A DNA stretch of 64,000 nucleotides from contig CM055817.1 in the NCBI GenBank assembly GCA_029582265.1, forward strand, positions 62,063,152-62,127,151. The letters run 5' to 3'. The notes under the pieces were generated by a model, which was given only the letters and a program-made list of their open reading frames with translations, ran no database searches and was not told where the DNA came from. The translations under genes and the position numbers were made by a program. The DNA is from Zoroaster sp. YZ-2022 (taxonomy: Eukaryota; Echinodermata; Asteroidea; Forcipulatida; Zoroasteridae). Every line of letters starts with the position of its first letter. Position 1 is the stretch's first letter. Positions 45,172-55,424 of the stretch are shown in pieces.

Positions 45172-46197
45172 GGCCGGATAAATAAAAGTTAACAATTGCT
45201 TATCTAGTAAAAGCTCAAGCAATAGCAATTGCTTAACAAGTAAAAGCTCAAGGTTAAGCAATTGCTTAAAATGTATAAATAACCTTCTTCTTTGACTAGC
45301 ACCTGTTGCTTGGTGGGTTAGCAATTGCTTATGGGTATAACAATGATGGGAGGTCAGTTCCGATTAGCCTAGTGGTTGTATATGAGGCATGTTAGCAACA
45401 TGGATGCTGCCGAAGAATTGGGGAGTGGTACAAATAGCGAGCAATCTTTGAACGAAATGTTCGTTAGTATAATCAAAGAGTACCCTGTTCTAATCGAGAA
45501 AAGTCAGTTGCCGGGGTAAAGACATGAAGGCAAATGCACTTAAAAAGCACAAATGTCAATTGCTACCAAAACAGGTAAAGCCATGGATGAGAAGCAAATC
45601 TTGAAAAGATAGCAAACATGAAAAGTCAAGTGAAGAAGAAAACAGATGGAATGCAAACAGGAAATAGGAAGATTGTTTTTGGTTCATGGGAACAAAATCT
45701 GCACAACATCTTCAAAGGGATGAAAACCCGACTATTACGAAGATGCCATGCGCCATTTCTGCTGGTTTCAAACCAAATACTTCGACTGCTAGCCACTCCA
45801 AATTTTCAAAATTGAACCGAAATAATTTCCGGTATCTGGTAGGATTGACTTCATCACGATTTATTTTTCATTGTACACCTTTTCATGTTCCCTTACATGC
45901 ATAAACTCGGCCATGATGGAAGGAGTAATGCAACATGCAAGTGTTAGCAAATGCGTAAGCTCCCTCATTGAGGATCTTGTAAAAATATTAGCAAGTGCTA
46001 CAAGTCATTAGTAAAAGGTCTGGTTTATTTATATGCTTCCAAGCAAGTGCTAATCTCTCTAGTAATTGCTTAAAAATCATAGCAATTGCTTTTGCTAACT
46101 ACTGGAAGCAATTACTTGCAAGTAATTGCTCACTTTATTAATGAAGATTTAAGAAAATGACTAGTAAAGCAATTGCTACTTTTTATTTATCCGGCCC
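45172..46197. mobile_element. Harbinger-type element without transposase
   Basis: 3-bp duplication ATT (45169-45171 and 46198-46200). Ends GGCCGGATAAATAAAAGT and inverse GGGCCGGATAAATAAAAAGT, followed by repeated AGCAATTGCTT words. It carries only a relic of the Myb/trihelix partner gene. Confidence 0.8.
45400..45840 (+). pseudogene. Myb/trihelix-like Harbinger accessory protein, frame-broken
   Basis: Starts MDAAEELGSGTNSEQSLNEM, FVSIIKEYPVLIEKSQLPG. After frame breaks and stops it continues ANMKSQVKKKTDGMQTGN, RKIVFGSWEQNLHNIFKG and, in another frame, NPTITKMPCAISAG, the typical order of the SANT/trihelix proteins that help Harbinger transposases bind DNA and enter the nucleus. It is inactive as written. 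Confidence 0.65.
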
Positions 46198-46200
46198 ATT

Positions 46201-46750
46201 GTACCAGACATTCATAATCTAACTTGCAAATGGCTCATTGAAAACAGATTTTGCCTTTTGTAATTTAAAATAAAAGCTCAAGTGCCTGCTCTTTTAAAAT
46301 TTTGAAAATGTTTGAAATTTATGCAGTTCAATGAATTTAATAAATTTAGATGCAATTTTAATTGCAGAATGTTTAATGATATTATAACCTATGCTCATTA
46401 CAGTTGTTTCTTGCAGATGTATATTTTGTTCATAAATTAAGGGAGTTTGGACAGTGTTGATGTTCTACATGGATAAATGGTATTGACCTCCTTGGCATCT
46501 TTTAAAGAGCTTTTTGAAATCCTTTTTGTTATAGTTTCCAATCCAATTGATACACAATGTCATTAAAATACATATTTTTCTGTAATTTGTCAATAATTCT
46601 GTTTTTGGATTTGGCAACAAAATTACATAAAACTAACAGAGCCTTTAAAAAGTTTATTTTTAATCTGTAACTTTACAATTTGTTTGGTTTAAATTATTCC
46701 ATTAAAATACATACATTGTCCTGTATTTTGCCCAATATTCCGTTAAAAGA
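46201..46750. other. AT-rich sequence, no recognised feature
   Basis: Short similar segments with ATTAAAATACAT occur at 46560 and 46700. Nothing coding is recognised. Confidence 0.4.
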
Positions 46751-46754
46751 AATT

Positions 46755-47035
46755 AATTAAAAAGGCATAAAATTACGGAATCCTGGAGAAATTCTGGCAG
46801 CTCTATTACCGGATATTTTTTTATTATTCCGTAAATTTACAGATATTGAAAAAAATTAACTCTCCGTTATTTTACAGAATTCTCCCTGTAATTGTTTTTT
46901 TTTATTCCGTAAATTTACAGATATTTAAAAAATTATTTTTCCGTTAGTTTACAGAATTTTCCCTGTAAAAAGAAATTACGGAATCAGAAAAAAAAGTCCG
47001 GTAATAGAGCTGCCAGAATTTTTTCCGTAAAAAAA
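46755..47035. mobile_element. foldback MITE with TTACGGAA ends
   Basis: AATTCTGGCAGCTCTATTACCGGA on the left and TCCGGTAATAGAGCTGCCAG on the right are inverse, flanked by ATTACGGAA / TTTCCGTAA. The interior has two tandem TATTCCGTAAATTTACAGAT segments. Confidence 0.75.
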
Positions 47036-47054
47036 TGGATTTTTTTAAAAATGT

Positions 47055-47815
47055 ACATATCTCTTGATTCTTATAAAGTATGGATGCATTTATAGACATT
47101 GGTTGGTTTCTGTACATCTCTTGATTCTTATAAAGTATGGATGCATTTACAGACATCGGTTGGTTTCTGTACATATCTCTTGATTCTTATAAAGTATGGA
47201 TGCATTTATAGACATTGGTTGGTTTCTGTACATCTCTTGATTCTTATCAAGTATGGATGCATACAGACATTGGTTGGTTTGTATACATATCTTGATTCTT
47301 ATAAAGTATGGATGCATTTACAGACATTGGTTGGTTTCTATACATATCTCTTGATTCTTATAAAGTATGGATGCATTTACAGACATTGGTTGGTTTCTCT
47401 ACATATCTCTTGATTCTTATAAAGTATGGATGCATTTACAGACATTGGTTGGTTTCTATACATATCTCTTGATTCTTATAAAGTATGGATGCATTTACAG
47501 ACATTGGTTGGTTTCTGTACACATCTCTTGATTCTTATAAAGTATGGATGCATTTACAGACATTGGTTGGTTTCTGTACACATCTCTTGATTCTTATAAA
47601 GTATGGATGCATTTACAGACATTGGTTGGTTTCTGTACATATCTCTTGATTCTTATAAAGTATGGATGCATCAGACAATCTGAATGCATTTTCACTATTT
47701 TCTCGTTTATGAAACAATCCTAAACTGTTACAGGTTGTTTTTTTATACATAATATTGATTCTTATAAAGTATGGATGCATTTACAGACCTCGGTTGGTTT
47801 CTATATCTCTTGATA
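47055..47815. repeat. 57-60 bp minisatellite, about eleven units
   Basis: TCTTGATTCTTATAAAGTAT, GGATGCATTTACAGACATTG, GTTGGTTTCTGTACATA repeats at 57-60 base spacing to about 47670, with one more unit at 47755-47815 after an 85-base interruption. A single related word, CTCTTGATTCTTATAAAGTA, is at 25695. Confidence 0.9.
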
Positions 47816-48060
47816 GGGGTGTTGTGAAGGAGGGGTGTTGTGAAGGGTTGGGGTGAGGAGGAGGGGTGATAGAGATAGAGGGTGGGATGTCAAGGAGATG
47901 AGAAGGATTGTGTTGAGGAAGAGGGGGTAGATAGAGATAGGGGAGGGTGGGATGTCAAGGAGGGTGTGATGTCAAGGAGGGTGTTGAGAAAGAACGGATT
48001 TGAGGAGGAGGGGTAGATAGAGATAGGAGAGGGTGGGTAAAATGGCGGGGGAAAGGGAAG
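47816..48060. repeat. G/A-rich degenerate minisatellite
   Basis: Repeats of GGAGGGGT, ATAGAGATAG, GTGGGATGTCAAGGAG in variable order; strong purine strand asymmetry. Confidence 0.75.
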
Positions 48061-49130
48061 ATAGCATGGGAGTCAAACAGTATATAGGCATGAAACAAAT
48101 TATAAAACATATTTGTACCTCTGTCAATTACGAACTGTTGTTATTTATGCATACAAAATTTAGCTACTCTTGGTCTGATGGAAGAGTATGCCATAATGGC
48201 TTCTTAAAATAATATTATAGTTGGCATAGAAACAACATGGCTCTTGTAATTTGTATTAATTATACATAGTATGATGACGCAACCCTTGGCCAGTTCCTGT
48301 TTAACATGCTATTCAATACATGCATCATTATTTGTGTATATAAAGTAAAATTAGTCATCAAACAAACCGCACTTACAACTCCAATAGAAATGAAATTAAT
48401 TATTTTTCCTGAATCCTGTAGAAATTCGAGGGTGCGAAACAGTATAAATGTGGTTTTGATGAATGTTTTCCGGTATTAGACAATTTATATTCATTACTGC
48501 TGCGACTGGCCTTCAATGATACCGCGTCTATAAATATTTAATAAGCTTGCTTTCAGAGAAACTTGCCAATAAATCATCATGATTGCTCAGTGGCAGATTG
48601 GGGAAAAAAGGGGCCCTTTTTATCGCCATCAATGCATGCAAATTTACAATACATTTTAGTTTTAGTATCCCGCATTTTTGTCTTGCCAACCTTTTTGCAT
48701 TCTACCCTCCCCTCCATTTAATAGGTTCTGGATCCTCGCCTGTCATTTATCACTTACATAGCTGATGTCGCACCATAGTCCGGATCAAGGTTCAATCGTT
48801 TTTCAAAACTAGCATGACCCTTGTGTAACTGGGTCATGTTTTTTTGTTTATTGGTCTCAATTCATCTTTTAAACTTAATAATATTATTATAATAATAAAT
48901 ATATGAAAAAAACTGTTAACAAAACCATTATAGCCTACAAACTATAACAAAATACAGATGTTCACCAATATCACTATGATTTTCTTCAGTATTTAATATA
49001 CTCCCAACTCTTCAACAGATATTTTCTCATTTGAGACATTTCTCTCTCAAACAAATGCCTTCCAACAAAAAATCCAGTCACTTAAAAATCGAAATCACTA
49101 TCACTATGAGTATGTTAACTTTCTTTGAAT
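48061..49130. other. no recognised feature
   Basis: AT-rich, with no repeat structure or domain that can be supported. Confidence 0.4.
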
Positions 49131-49285
49131 CAAAATATACATTAAAGGGAAGGTACAACATTGTGGTAATGTTGGCAAAACTGCTTCTGTGAGTATGTTT
49201 ACTCTCTTTGAATCAAGATATACATTAAAGGAAGGCACAACACATTGGTAATGTTGGCAAAACTGCTTCTGTGAGTACAAAGTTT
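49131..49285. repeat. tandem duplication, about 75 bp
   Basis: CTTTGAATCAAAATATACAT..AAAGGGAAGGTACAAC..GGTAATGTTGGCAAAACTGC occurs twice in direct order, with the second copy diverged (GAAGGCACAACACATT). Confidence 0.75.
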
Positions 49286-49405
49286 CAGCTCAATGCGAAG
49301 TCTAGTCATGGGAAACTGTAAATAAAACATTACTTTACAGAAAACACTTAGGCCTTTTTGTAATGGTGAATATTTGGACATACCAAATAATTGGTAAATA
49401 CCTTT

Positions 49406-49712
49406 TAGTTGTGCAACGATTACTTGGTTACTCGGTTAACCGAATTTATATACGGTTCGGTTATCCGAAAATTGATGCTACCTTTTTGGTAATAACCCGA
49501 TACCCCATGCACTACAAAATCCGTCAACATCTCTTGAATCAATCCACAAAATGTACCAGAAATAATGAATAACATAAATTTAATATCTATTCCTTACCTT
49601 TATTTTCCTACCATCTTCGATTTTGTTTTATTCGGTTCGATTAACCGATTAACCGTATATTTTATGTTCGCGGTTACTGAGTTACAATATTAACCGTAAA
49701 CTCGCAGCACTA
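49406..49712. mobile_element. hAT MITE with 8-bp target duplication
   Basis: Flanks ATACCTTT and GTACCTTT (one mismatch). Left end TAGTTGTGCAACGATTAC; right inverse TAGTGCTGCGAGTTTACGG. Subterminal GGTTAACCGA and TCGGTTCGATTAACCG palindromic words. Confidence 0.8.
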
Positions 49713-50034
49713 GTACCTTTACCAACTTCTTATCAAATAAACTTTCGAATAATTATTCCGGTAATTTTGTAATTAAGTAATTGCAAATGGTGTTATATTC
49801 CACTTAACCATGGTAATATCGTGTAAAACTGTTTAAGTTTTCACAGATTACACACTAGACCTAAGCCAGGGCATTAAGTTAAGCTCTAATAAAGTTACAC
49901 ATTCTCGAAAACCTCACACGCAGCATGTGAACATCTTACGAAAGGTTTGTATGTTCCTCAGACGTTATAAGCAGGTGAAGATCCAGTGTCTCGAATTAAA
50001 AGGAGGACACACAAGATATATACCACCAGTAGTA

Positions 50035-50165
50035 TGTATGCCGCAAACCTACCTGCTTTGTGGAGAGGGATTGAGGAGGGAATTGAGGAGGGATTGAGGA
50101 GGACTGAGGAGGACCTCCTCAATTCCCTCCTCAATCCCTCCACAAAGCAGGTAGATTTGCGCCAT
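50035..50165. repeat. left terminal hairpin palindrome
   Basis: GCAAACCTACCTGCTTTGTG and inverse CACAAAGCAGGTAGATTTGC flank a centre of GGATTGAGGAGGGAATTGAGG and inverse. Its partner is at 54435-54557. Confidence 0.85.
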
Positions 50166-50295
50166 ACTCAAATCGGATGCTGCGCGCGCGCGGGCACGTC
50201 TGGGCGCGCGCGTGACTCCCTCCACACAAAATCCCTCCACACAAAACTGCACACAAGTTCCTCCCCTTGCCTCCTTCATCTATCTAATATATACA

Positions 50296-50857
50296 TTTAC
50301 TATACCTCATACATATTAATGATCGAGAGCCGAATTCTCACTGGTCCATTCACCGTCACGTGCCAGATGCTATTTTTGCTGTTTACCTCGCGTCCGCGAG
50401 TATTCACGCACAGGGTAAATACGCATGCGCAGTAGTGCGTAGTAGACTGTCGCATCGGGGAACAGTCCCGGCGGGGAAATAGTCCCAACGATCTGTTCCC
50501 TGCATCCGGGAACATGCCAGCGGGGAACAGTAGTACGCACGCGCGAACATCGCCTTAGCTAGCCAGCTACGTACATACACATGAAAAAGATGGCGGCACA
50601 CGTAAATGTAAATTCGCGTTTTATTTCACAGTGGTTATATTGCCTTTCCCCTTGCTTCTTATTGTAATGGCAACTGAATATGTATGAGGTATAGTAAAAC
50701 AGATATAACATGGTTTATTTCGGTGGACAGTCGATATTAGCTCCCTCGGTATTGGAAGTTGAGAAACTAGTTCCTCGGCTTCGCCTCGGGAACCAGTTTC
50801 TCAACCCAATACCGAGAGCCATATCGACCGTCCACCCTCAAACCATGTTATATCTGT
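50296..50857. mobile_element. B-A palindrome pair inserted in the left arm
   Basis: B (50296-50696) runs ACTATACCTCATACATATT to AATATGTATGAGGTATAGT. A (50702-50857) runs ATATAACATGG to CCATGTTATATCTG. They interrupt an AT-rich run; the right arm (54290-54320) shows the uninterrupted form. They are the inverse of 39815-40550. Confidence 0.75.
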
Positions 50858-51189
50858 ATAATATATATATAGCGCAAGCGCATGCCAAACTGGACGTATA
50901 AGACATTTGTGTGGTGGAGGAGTAGTGCAAGCGCAGCATGCATATTGATGATTGTTCCTTAAGGAAGTAGGGAGGGACAACAACGTACGAAGACAGACAA
51001 AGAACGACTGTACATGAAGCTATTCAAGTATGATTTGTTAAATTTAATTTTAACAGCAATCTTTGACATCAATATATATTAACAGATGGTTTTTATATTG
51101 GTTTTAAATTGGAAAACATTTGATAAACTGAAAACATTAAGTATTATTATTATTGTTATTTTAAATTCTAACAAATTCGGGGCCTTTAG

Positions 51190-52165
51190 AACATTGAGTC
51201 TTTACTCATTGAGTCTTTACTCTTTGAGTCTCTACTCTTTGAGTCTCTACTCTTTGAGTCTCTACTCTTTGAGTCTCTACTCTTTGAGTCTCTACTCTTT
51301 GAGTCTCTACTCTTTGAGTCTCTACTCTTTGAGTCTCTACTCTTTGAGTCTCTACTCTTTGAGTCTCTACTCTTTGAGTCTCTACTCTTTGAGTCTCTAC
51401 TCTTTGAGTCTTTACTCTTTGAGTCTTTACTCTTTGAGTCTTTACTCTTTGAGTCTTTACTCTTTGAGTCTTTACTCTTTGAGTCTTACTCATTTCGCTA
51501 CTCATTTACTCATTTCCTACTCATTTACTCATTTCGCTACTCATTTACTCATTTCGCTACTCATTTACTCATTTCGCTACTCATTTGCTCATTTCGCTGC
51601 TCATTTACTCATTTCGCTACTCATTTACTCATTTCGCTACTCATTTGCTCATTTCGCTACTCATTTACTCATTTCGCTACTCATTTGCTCATTTCGCTAC
51701 TCATTTACTCATTTCGCTGCTCATTTGCTCATTTCGCAACTCATTTGCTCATTTTGCTGCTCATTTACTCATTTCGCTACTCATTTACTCATTTCGCTGC
51801 TCATTTACTCATTTGAGTCTTTACTCATTGAATCTTTACTCATTGAGTCTTTACTCATTCAGTCTTTACTCATTGAGTCTCTTCATTGCGCTGCTCATTT
51901 GCTCATTTCGCTACTCATTTGCTCATTTCGCTACTCATTTACTCATTTCGCTACTCATTTGCTCATTTCGCTACTCATTTACTTATTTCGCTACTCATTT
52001 GCTCATTTCGCTGCTCATTTACTCATTTCGCTACTCATTTACTCATTTCGCTGCTCATTTACTCATTTGAGTCTTTACTCAGTGAATCTTTACTCATTGA
52101 GTCTTTACTCATTCAGTCTTTACTCATTGAGTCTCTTTACTCATTGAATCTTTACTCATTGAATC
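51190..52165. repeat. satellite block left of gene copy 2
   Basis: Outermost are about 19 nearly identical 15-bp units of the variant GAGTCTCTACTCTTT, then 20-bp units, 15-bp units, a second 20-bp block and final 15-bp units. The long open frames through it arise because both unit lengths can stay open without stops and are not genes. Confidence 0.9.
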
Positions 52166-52184
52166 TTTACCATCCTCGTTCATT

Positions 52185-52876
52185 TAGTTGAAGTAGTAGT
52201 CCGTAAAATTTGGTATGGTGTTTAGGCATTACTCTGTTCAGAGCTTTGTTTACTTCCATGCCTTTATTTACTTTTTCTTCGAGATCTTCCGCAATATCCT
52301 GATGAGTCCCATTATCTTTTTCAGATGTAGGTAACTTGACAAAAAATCCTTGTATTTGTTGAAAAAGATTCGCTTGACTGCCCAAAGAGTTTTCCTATTG
52401 GCTTTTTCTTTGGCTTGATCTTCACTCATACCCCCGTTGACGTACTTTTCATATTTTTCACACCACATCTCTTCAGTAGCCACTTTAGCCTCTTCCAACC
52501 AGTCTCGAAAAGTGGCATTGTCTTCCAGTTCAGAACTAGACTCATCCTCTTCCGATGATTCGTCATATTCCACCTCCGTATCGGATTCTGAATCATCTTC
52601 CTCGAAATCTTCGTCTTCATCCTGCGTAGATTCAGTTTCACAAGTTTCTATTTCCGAATCTTCAAATCTACGCTTTTTAACATCCGGTTTAGAATTATCG
52701 ATGTCTGAATTGTCAGATTGGATAGCTTTAATTTCAGAATCATCGTCAACTTCATCCATTTTAGATTTCTCTTCATTATGTACATGTTCTGCATGCCTCC
52801 GTAGGTTATATCTCCGTCCAAAGCTTTTGCCGCACTGGTGACAAGCATGGGGTTTGACAGCAGAAATAACATTCAT
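52185..52876 (-). pseudogene. C2H2 zinc-finger/acidic protein, frameshifted copy
   Basis: Collinear with the intact gene at 38154-38915 through the finger, acidic tract and most of the helical region. Relative to that copy it has two extra T in a T run at about 52316-52321, shifting the frame after SSYLHLK, and an 11-bp deletion near 52180 removing part of the DEENEDG stretch. Other differences are a mix of silent (several third-position) and replacing changes (for example Glu to Lys twice, Asp to Tyr). The TATA box is kept. The T-run change could be an assembly error, the deletion less likely so. Confidence 0.8.
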
Positions 52877-52949
52877 GTTGACTCTCTGATGCTTAATCTC
52901 CGATTGACAAGAAACGGAAGAAACAGTTTATATATGAGCCTATAACTAC

Positions 52950-53960
52950 TCATTTCGGAATGAGTAAAGACTGAATGAGTAAAGACTCAATGAGTAAAAG
53001 ATTCAATGAGTAAAGACTCAAATGAGTAAATGAGCAGCGAAATGAGTAAATGAGTAGCGAAATGAGTAAATGAGCAGCGAAATGAGCAAATGGTAGCGAA
53101 ATGAGTAAATGAGTAGCGAAATGAGCAAATGAGTAGCGAAATGAGTAAATGGTAGCGAAATGAGCAAATGAGTAGCGAAATGAGCAAATGAGTAGCGAAA
53201 TGAGTAAATGAGTAGCGAAATGAGTAAATGAGCAGCACAATGAAGAGACTCAATGAGTAAAGACTGAATGAGTAAAGACTCAATGAGTAAAGATTCAATG
53301 AGTAAAGACTCAAATGAGTAAATGAGCAGCGAAATGAGTAAATGAGAAGCGAAATGAGTAAATGAGCAGCGAATGAGCAAATGAGTAGCGAAATGAGCAA
53401 ATGAGTAGGCGAAATGAGTAAATGAGTAGCGAAATGAGCAAATGGAGTGGCGAAATGGTAAATGAGTGCGAAATGAGAAGAAATGAGCAAATGAGTAGCG
53501 AAATGAGCAAATGAGTGAGCGAAATGAGTAAATGGTAGTGAAATGAGCAAATGAGTGGCGAAATGAGTAAATGGTGGCGAAATGAGCAAATGAGTAGCGA
53601 AATGAGTAAATGAGTGCGAAATGAGTAAATGAGTAGCGAAATGAGTAAGACTCAAGAGTAAAGACTCAAAGAGTAAAGACTCAAATAGTAAAGACTCAAG
53701 AGTGAGACTCAAGAGTAAAGACTCAAAGAGTAAAGACTCAAAGAGTAGAGACTCAAAGAGTAGAGACTCAAGAGTAGAGACTCAAAGTGAGACTCAAAGA
53801 GTAGAGACTCAAAGAGTAGAGAGACTCAAAGAGTAGAGACTCAAGAGTGTAGAGACTCAAAGAGTAGAGACTCAAAGAGTAGAGACTCAAAGAGTAAAGA
53901 CTCAAAGAGTGAGACTCAAAGAGTAAAGACTCAAAGAGTAAAGACTCAATGAGTAAAGAC
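52950..53960. repeat. satellite block, inverted, right of gene copy 2
   Basis: Mirror of 51190-52165 with the same unit types, but with many single-base losses (for example AATGGTAGCG, AATGAGTGCG, CTCAAGAGT), far more than on the left side. Confidence 0.85.
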
Positions 53961-54434
53961 TCAATGTTCTAAAGGCCCCGAATTTGTTAGAAATTAAAAT
54001 AACAATAATAATAATACTTAATGTTTTCAGTTTATCAAATGTTTTCCAATTAAAACCAATAAAACCATCTGTTAATATATTGATGTCAAAGATTGCTGTT
54101 AAAATTAAATTTAACAAATCATACTTGAATAGCTTCATGTACAGTCGTTCTTTTGTCTGTCTTCGTACGTTGTTGTCCCTCCCCTTTCTACTTCCCTTAA
54201 GGAAAAATCATCAATATGCATGCTGCGCTTGCGCACTACTCCCTCCACCACACAAATGTCTTATACGCTCCAGTTTGGCATGCGCTTGCGCTATATATAT
54301 ATGTATATATTAGATAGATGAAGGAGGCAAGGGCAGGAACTTGTGTGCAGTTTTGTGTGGAGGGATTTTGTGTGGAGGAGTCACGCGCGCGCCCAGACGT
54401 GCCCGCCCGCGCCCAGCATCCGATTTGAGAAAGG

Positions 54435-54557
54435 CGCAAATCTACCTGCTTTTGTGGAGGGATTGAGGAGGGAATTGAGGAGGTCCTCCTCAGTCCTCCT
54501 CAATCCCTCCTCAATTCCCTCCTCAATCCCTCCACAAAGCAGGTAGGTTTGCGGCAT
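54435..54557. repeat. right terminal hairpin palindrome
   Basis: CAAATCTACCTGCTTTTGTG...CACAAAGCAGGTAGGTTTG, with centre GGAGGTCCTCCTCAGTCC. Inverse of 50035-50165. Confidence 0.85.
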
Positions 54558-54759
54558 ACATACTACTACCACCTTTGCTTCCCAGATCGTTTGTGTCATA
54601 ATAGGTACATGTCATGAGCAAATTTCATATATATTCTTTAAAAAATAATCTTCATTTTCGTGAATTTTTTACCCGAAACATTGTCTGACACCTTTCAACA
54701 GGGCATGGAATCTGTTTCCAAGATTAAGATGAACACAGTGACTGATCAAAACTATACTT

Positions 54760-54992
54760 TGGTGAAATTCTTGCGTCGGGAGATAAACAATTGATTTAAT
54801 TTTGCCCTACACCGACGTGTGTATAGCACTGTATACTCAGTGCTTTCCGAGTGTCTGTGAAAAAACTACACAGGCGACTCGGGCGGGATTCGAACCCACG
54901 ACCTCCTGCTTACTAGTGCAGACGTCTTAACCTCTCGACCACCGAGCTTGCCCGATGACGATTGGCCGGCTAGAATCCTATATAGCAGCGGG
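54760..54992 (-). mobile_element. tRNA-derived SINE, first of a tandem pair
   Basis: Complete on the minus strand: GGATTCTAGCCGGCCAATCG, A-box region CTCGGTGGTCGAGAGG, B box GGTTCGAATCC, body, tail ending CGACGCAAGAATTTCACC. Best-preserved copy in the window. Confidence 0.85.
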
Positions 54993-55010
54993 TTCCGCGA
55001 TATATATAGA

Positions 55011-55200
55011 TTGGTGAAATTCTTGCGTCGGGAGATAAACAATTGATTTAATTTTGCCCTACACCGACGTGTGTATAGCACTGTATACTCAGTGCTTTCC
55101 GAGTGTCTGTGAAAAAACTACACAGGCGACTCGGGCGGGATTCGAACCCACAACCTCCTGCTTATACTAGTGCAGACGTCTTAACCTCTCGACCACCGAC
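55011..55200 (-). mobile_element. tRNA-derived SINE, second of a tandem pair, head truncated
   Basis: Nearly identical to the preceding copy over tail, body and B box; the head is cut at GGTGGTCGAGAGG. Probably a tandem duplication or insertion into the tail of its neighbour. Confidence 0.8.
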
Positions 55201-55424
55201 TCATTTATGCAACAGCAACGGTAATATCACCTTATCACGTGGGTATTACTTTCAATCACTGAGTTAATCTAAAACTGGCACTCCGATTCCATGCCCTGAT
55301 GATCGTGACGATATTGCCCCTTTAAACTTCTGACCCTTTCAATCTCTGAACCATCTTTGGCTGGTTTCACTGTAGGCTAAACAAATAGAATCCGACTGGC
55401 CAAAGTGATGGACCCAGGGGTTAA

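Larger units (their letters stand above)
50028..54567. mobile_element. composite inverted-repeat element with C2H2/acidic gene, copy 2 (complete)
   Basis: A perfect 6-bp target duplication ACCACC lies at 50022-50027 and 54568-54573. Both tips read AGTAGTATGTATGCCGCAAA. Order: tip, hairpin, CG-rich block, CACACAAAA segment, inserted B-A palindromes (left arm only), inner arm, satellites, gene (minus strand), inverted satellites, inverted inner arm, CG-rich block, hairpin, tip. A 6-bp duplication with 5'-AG tips is known for Polinton/Maverick elements. No DNA polymerase B, integrase, protease, ATPase or capsid gene is present in these 4.5 kb. Confidence 0.8.
54690..55330. mobile_element. foldback MITE split by two tandem SINEs
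   Basis: Left part CAACAGGGCATGGAATCTGT and right part GACGATATTGCCCCTTTAA match the foldback at 31866-32090. Between them are two SINEs in the same orientation. Confidence 0.65.

Noticed and set aside
51086..52147. 353-residue open frame rich in SLYSL and LLISLLIYSF
   Set aside because: Translation of the 15- and 20-bp satellite; equivalent open frames appear on the other strand and in the mirrored blocks.
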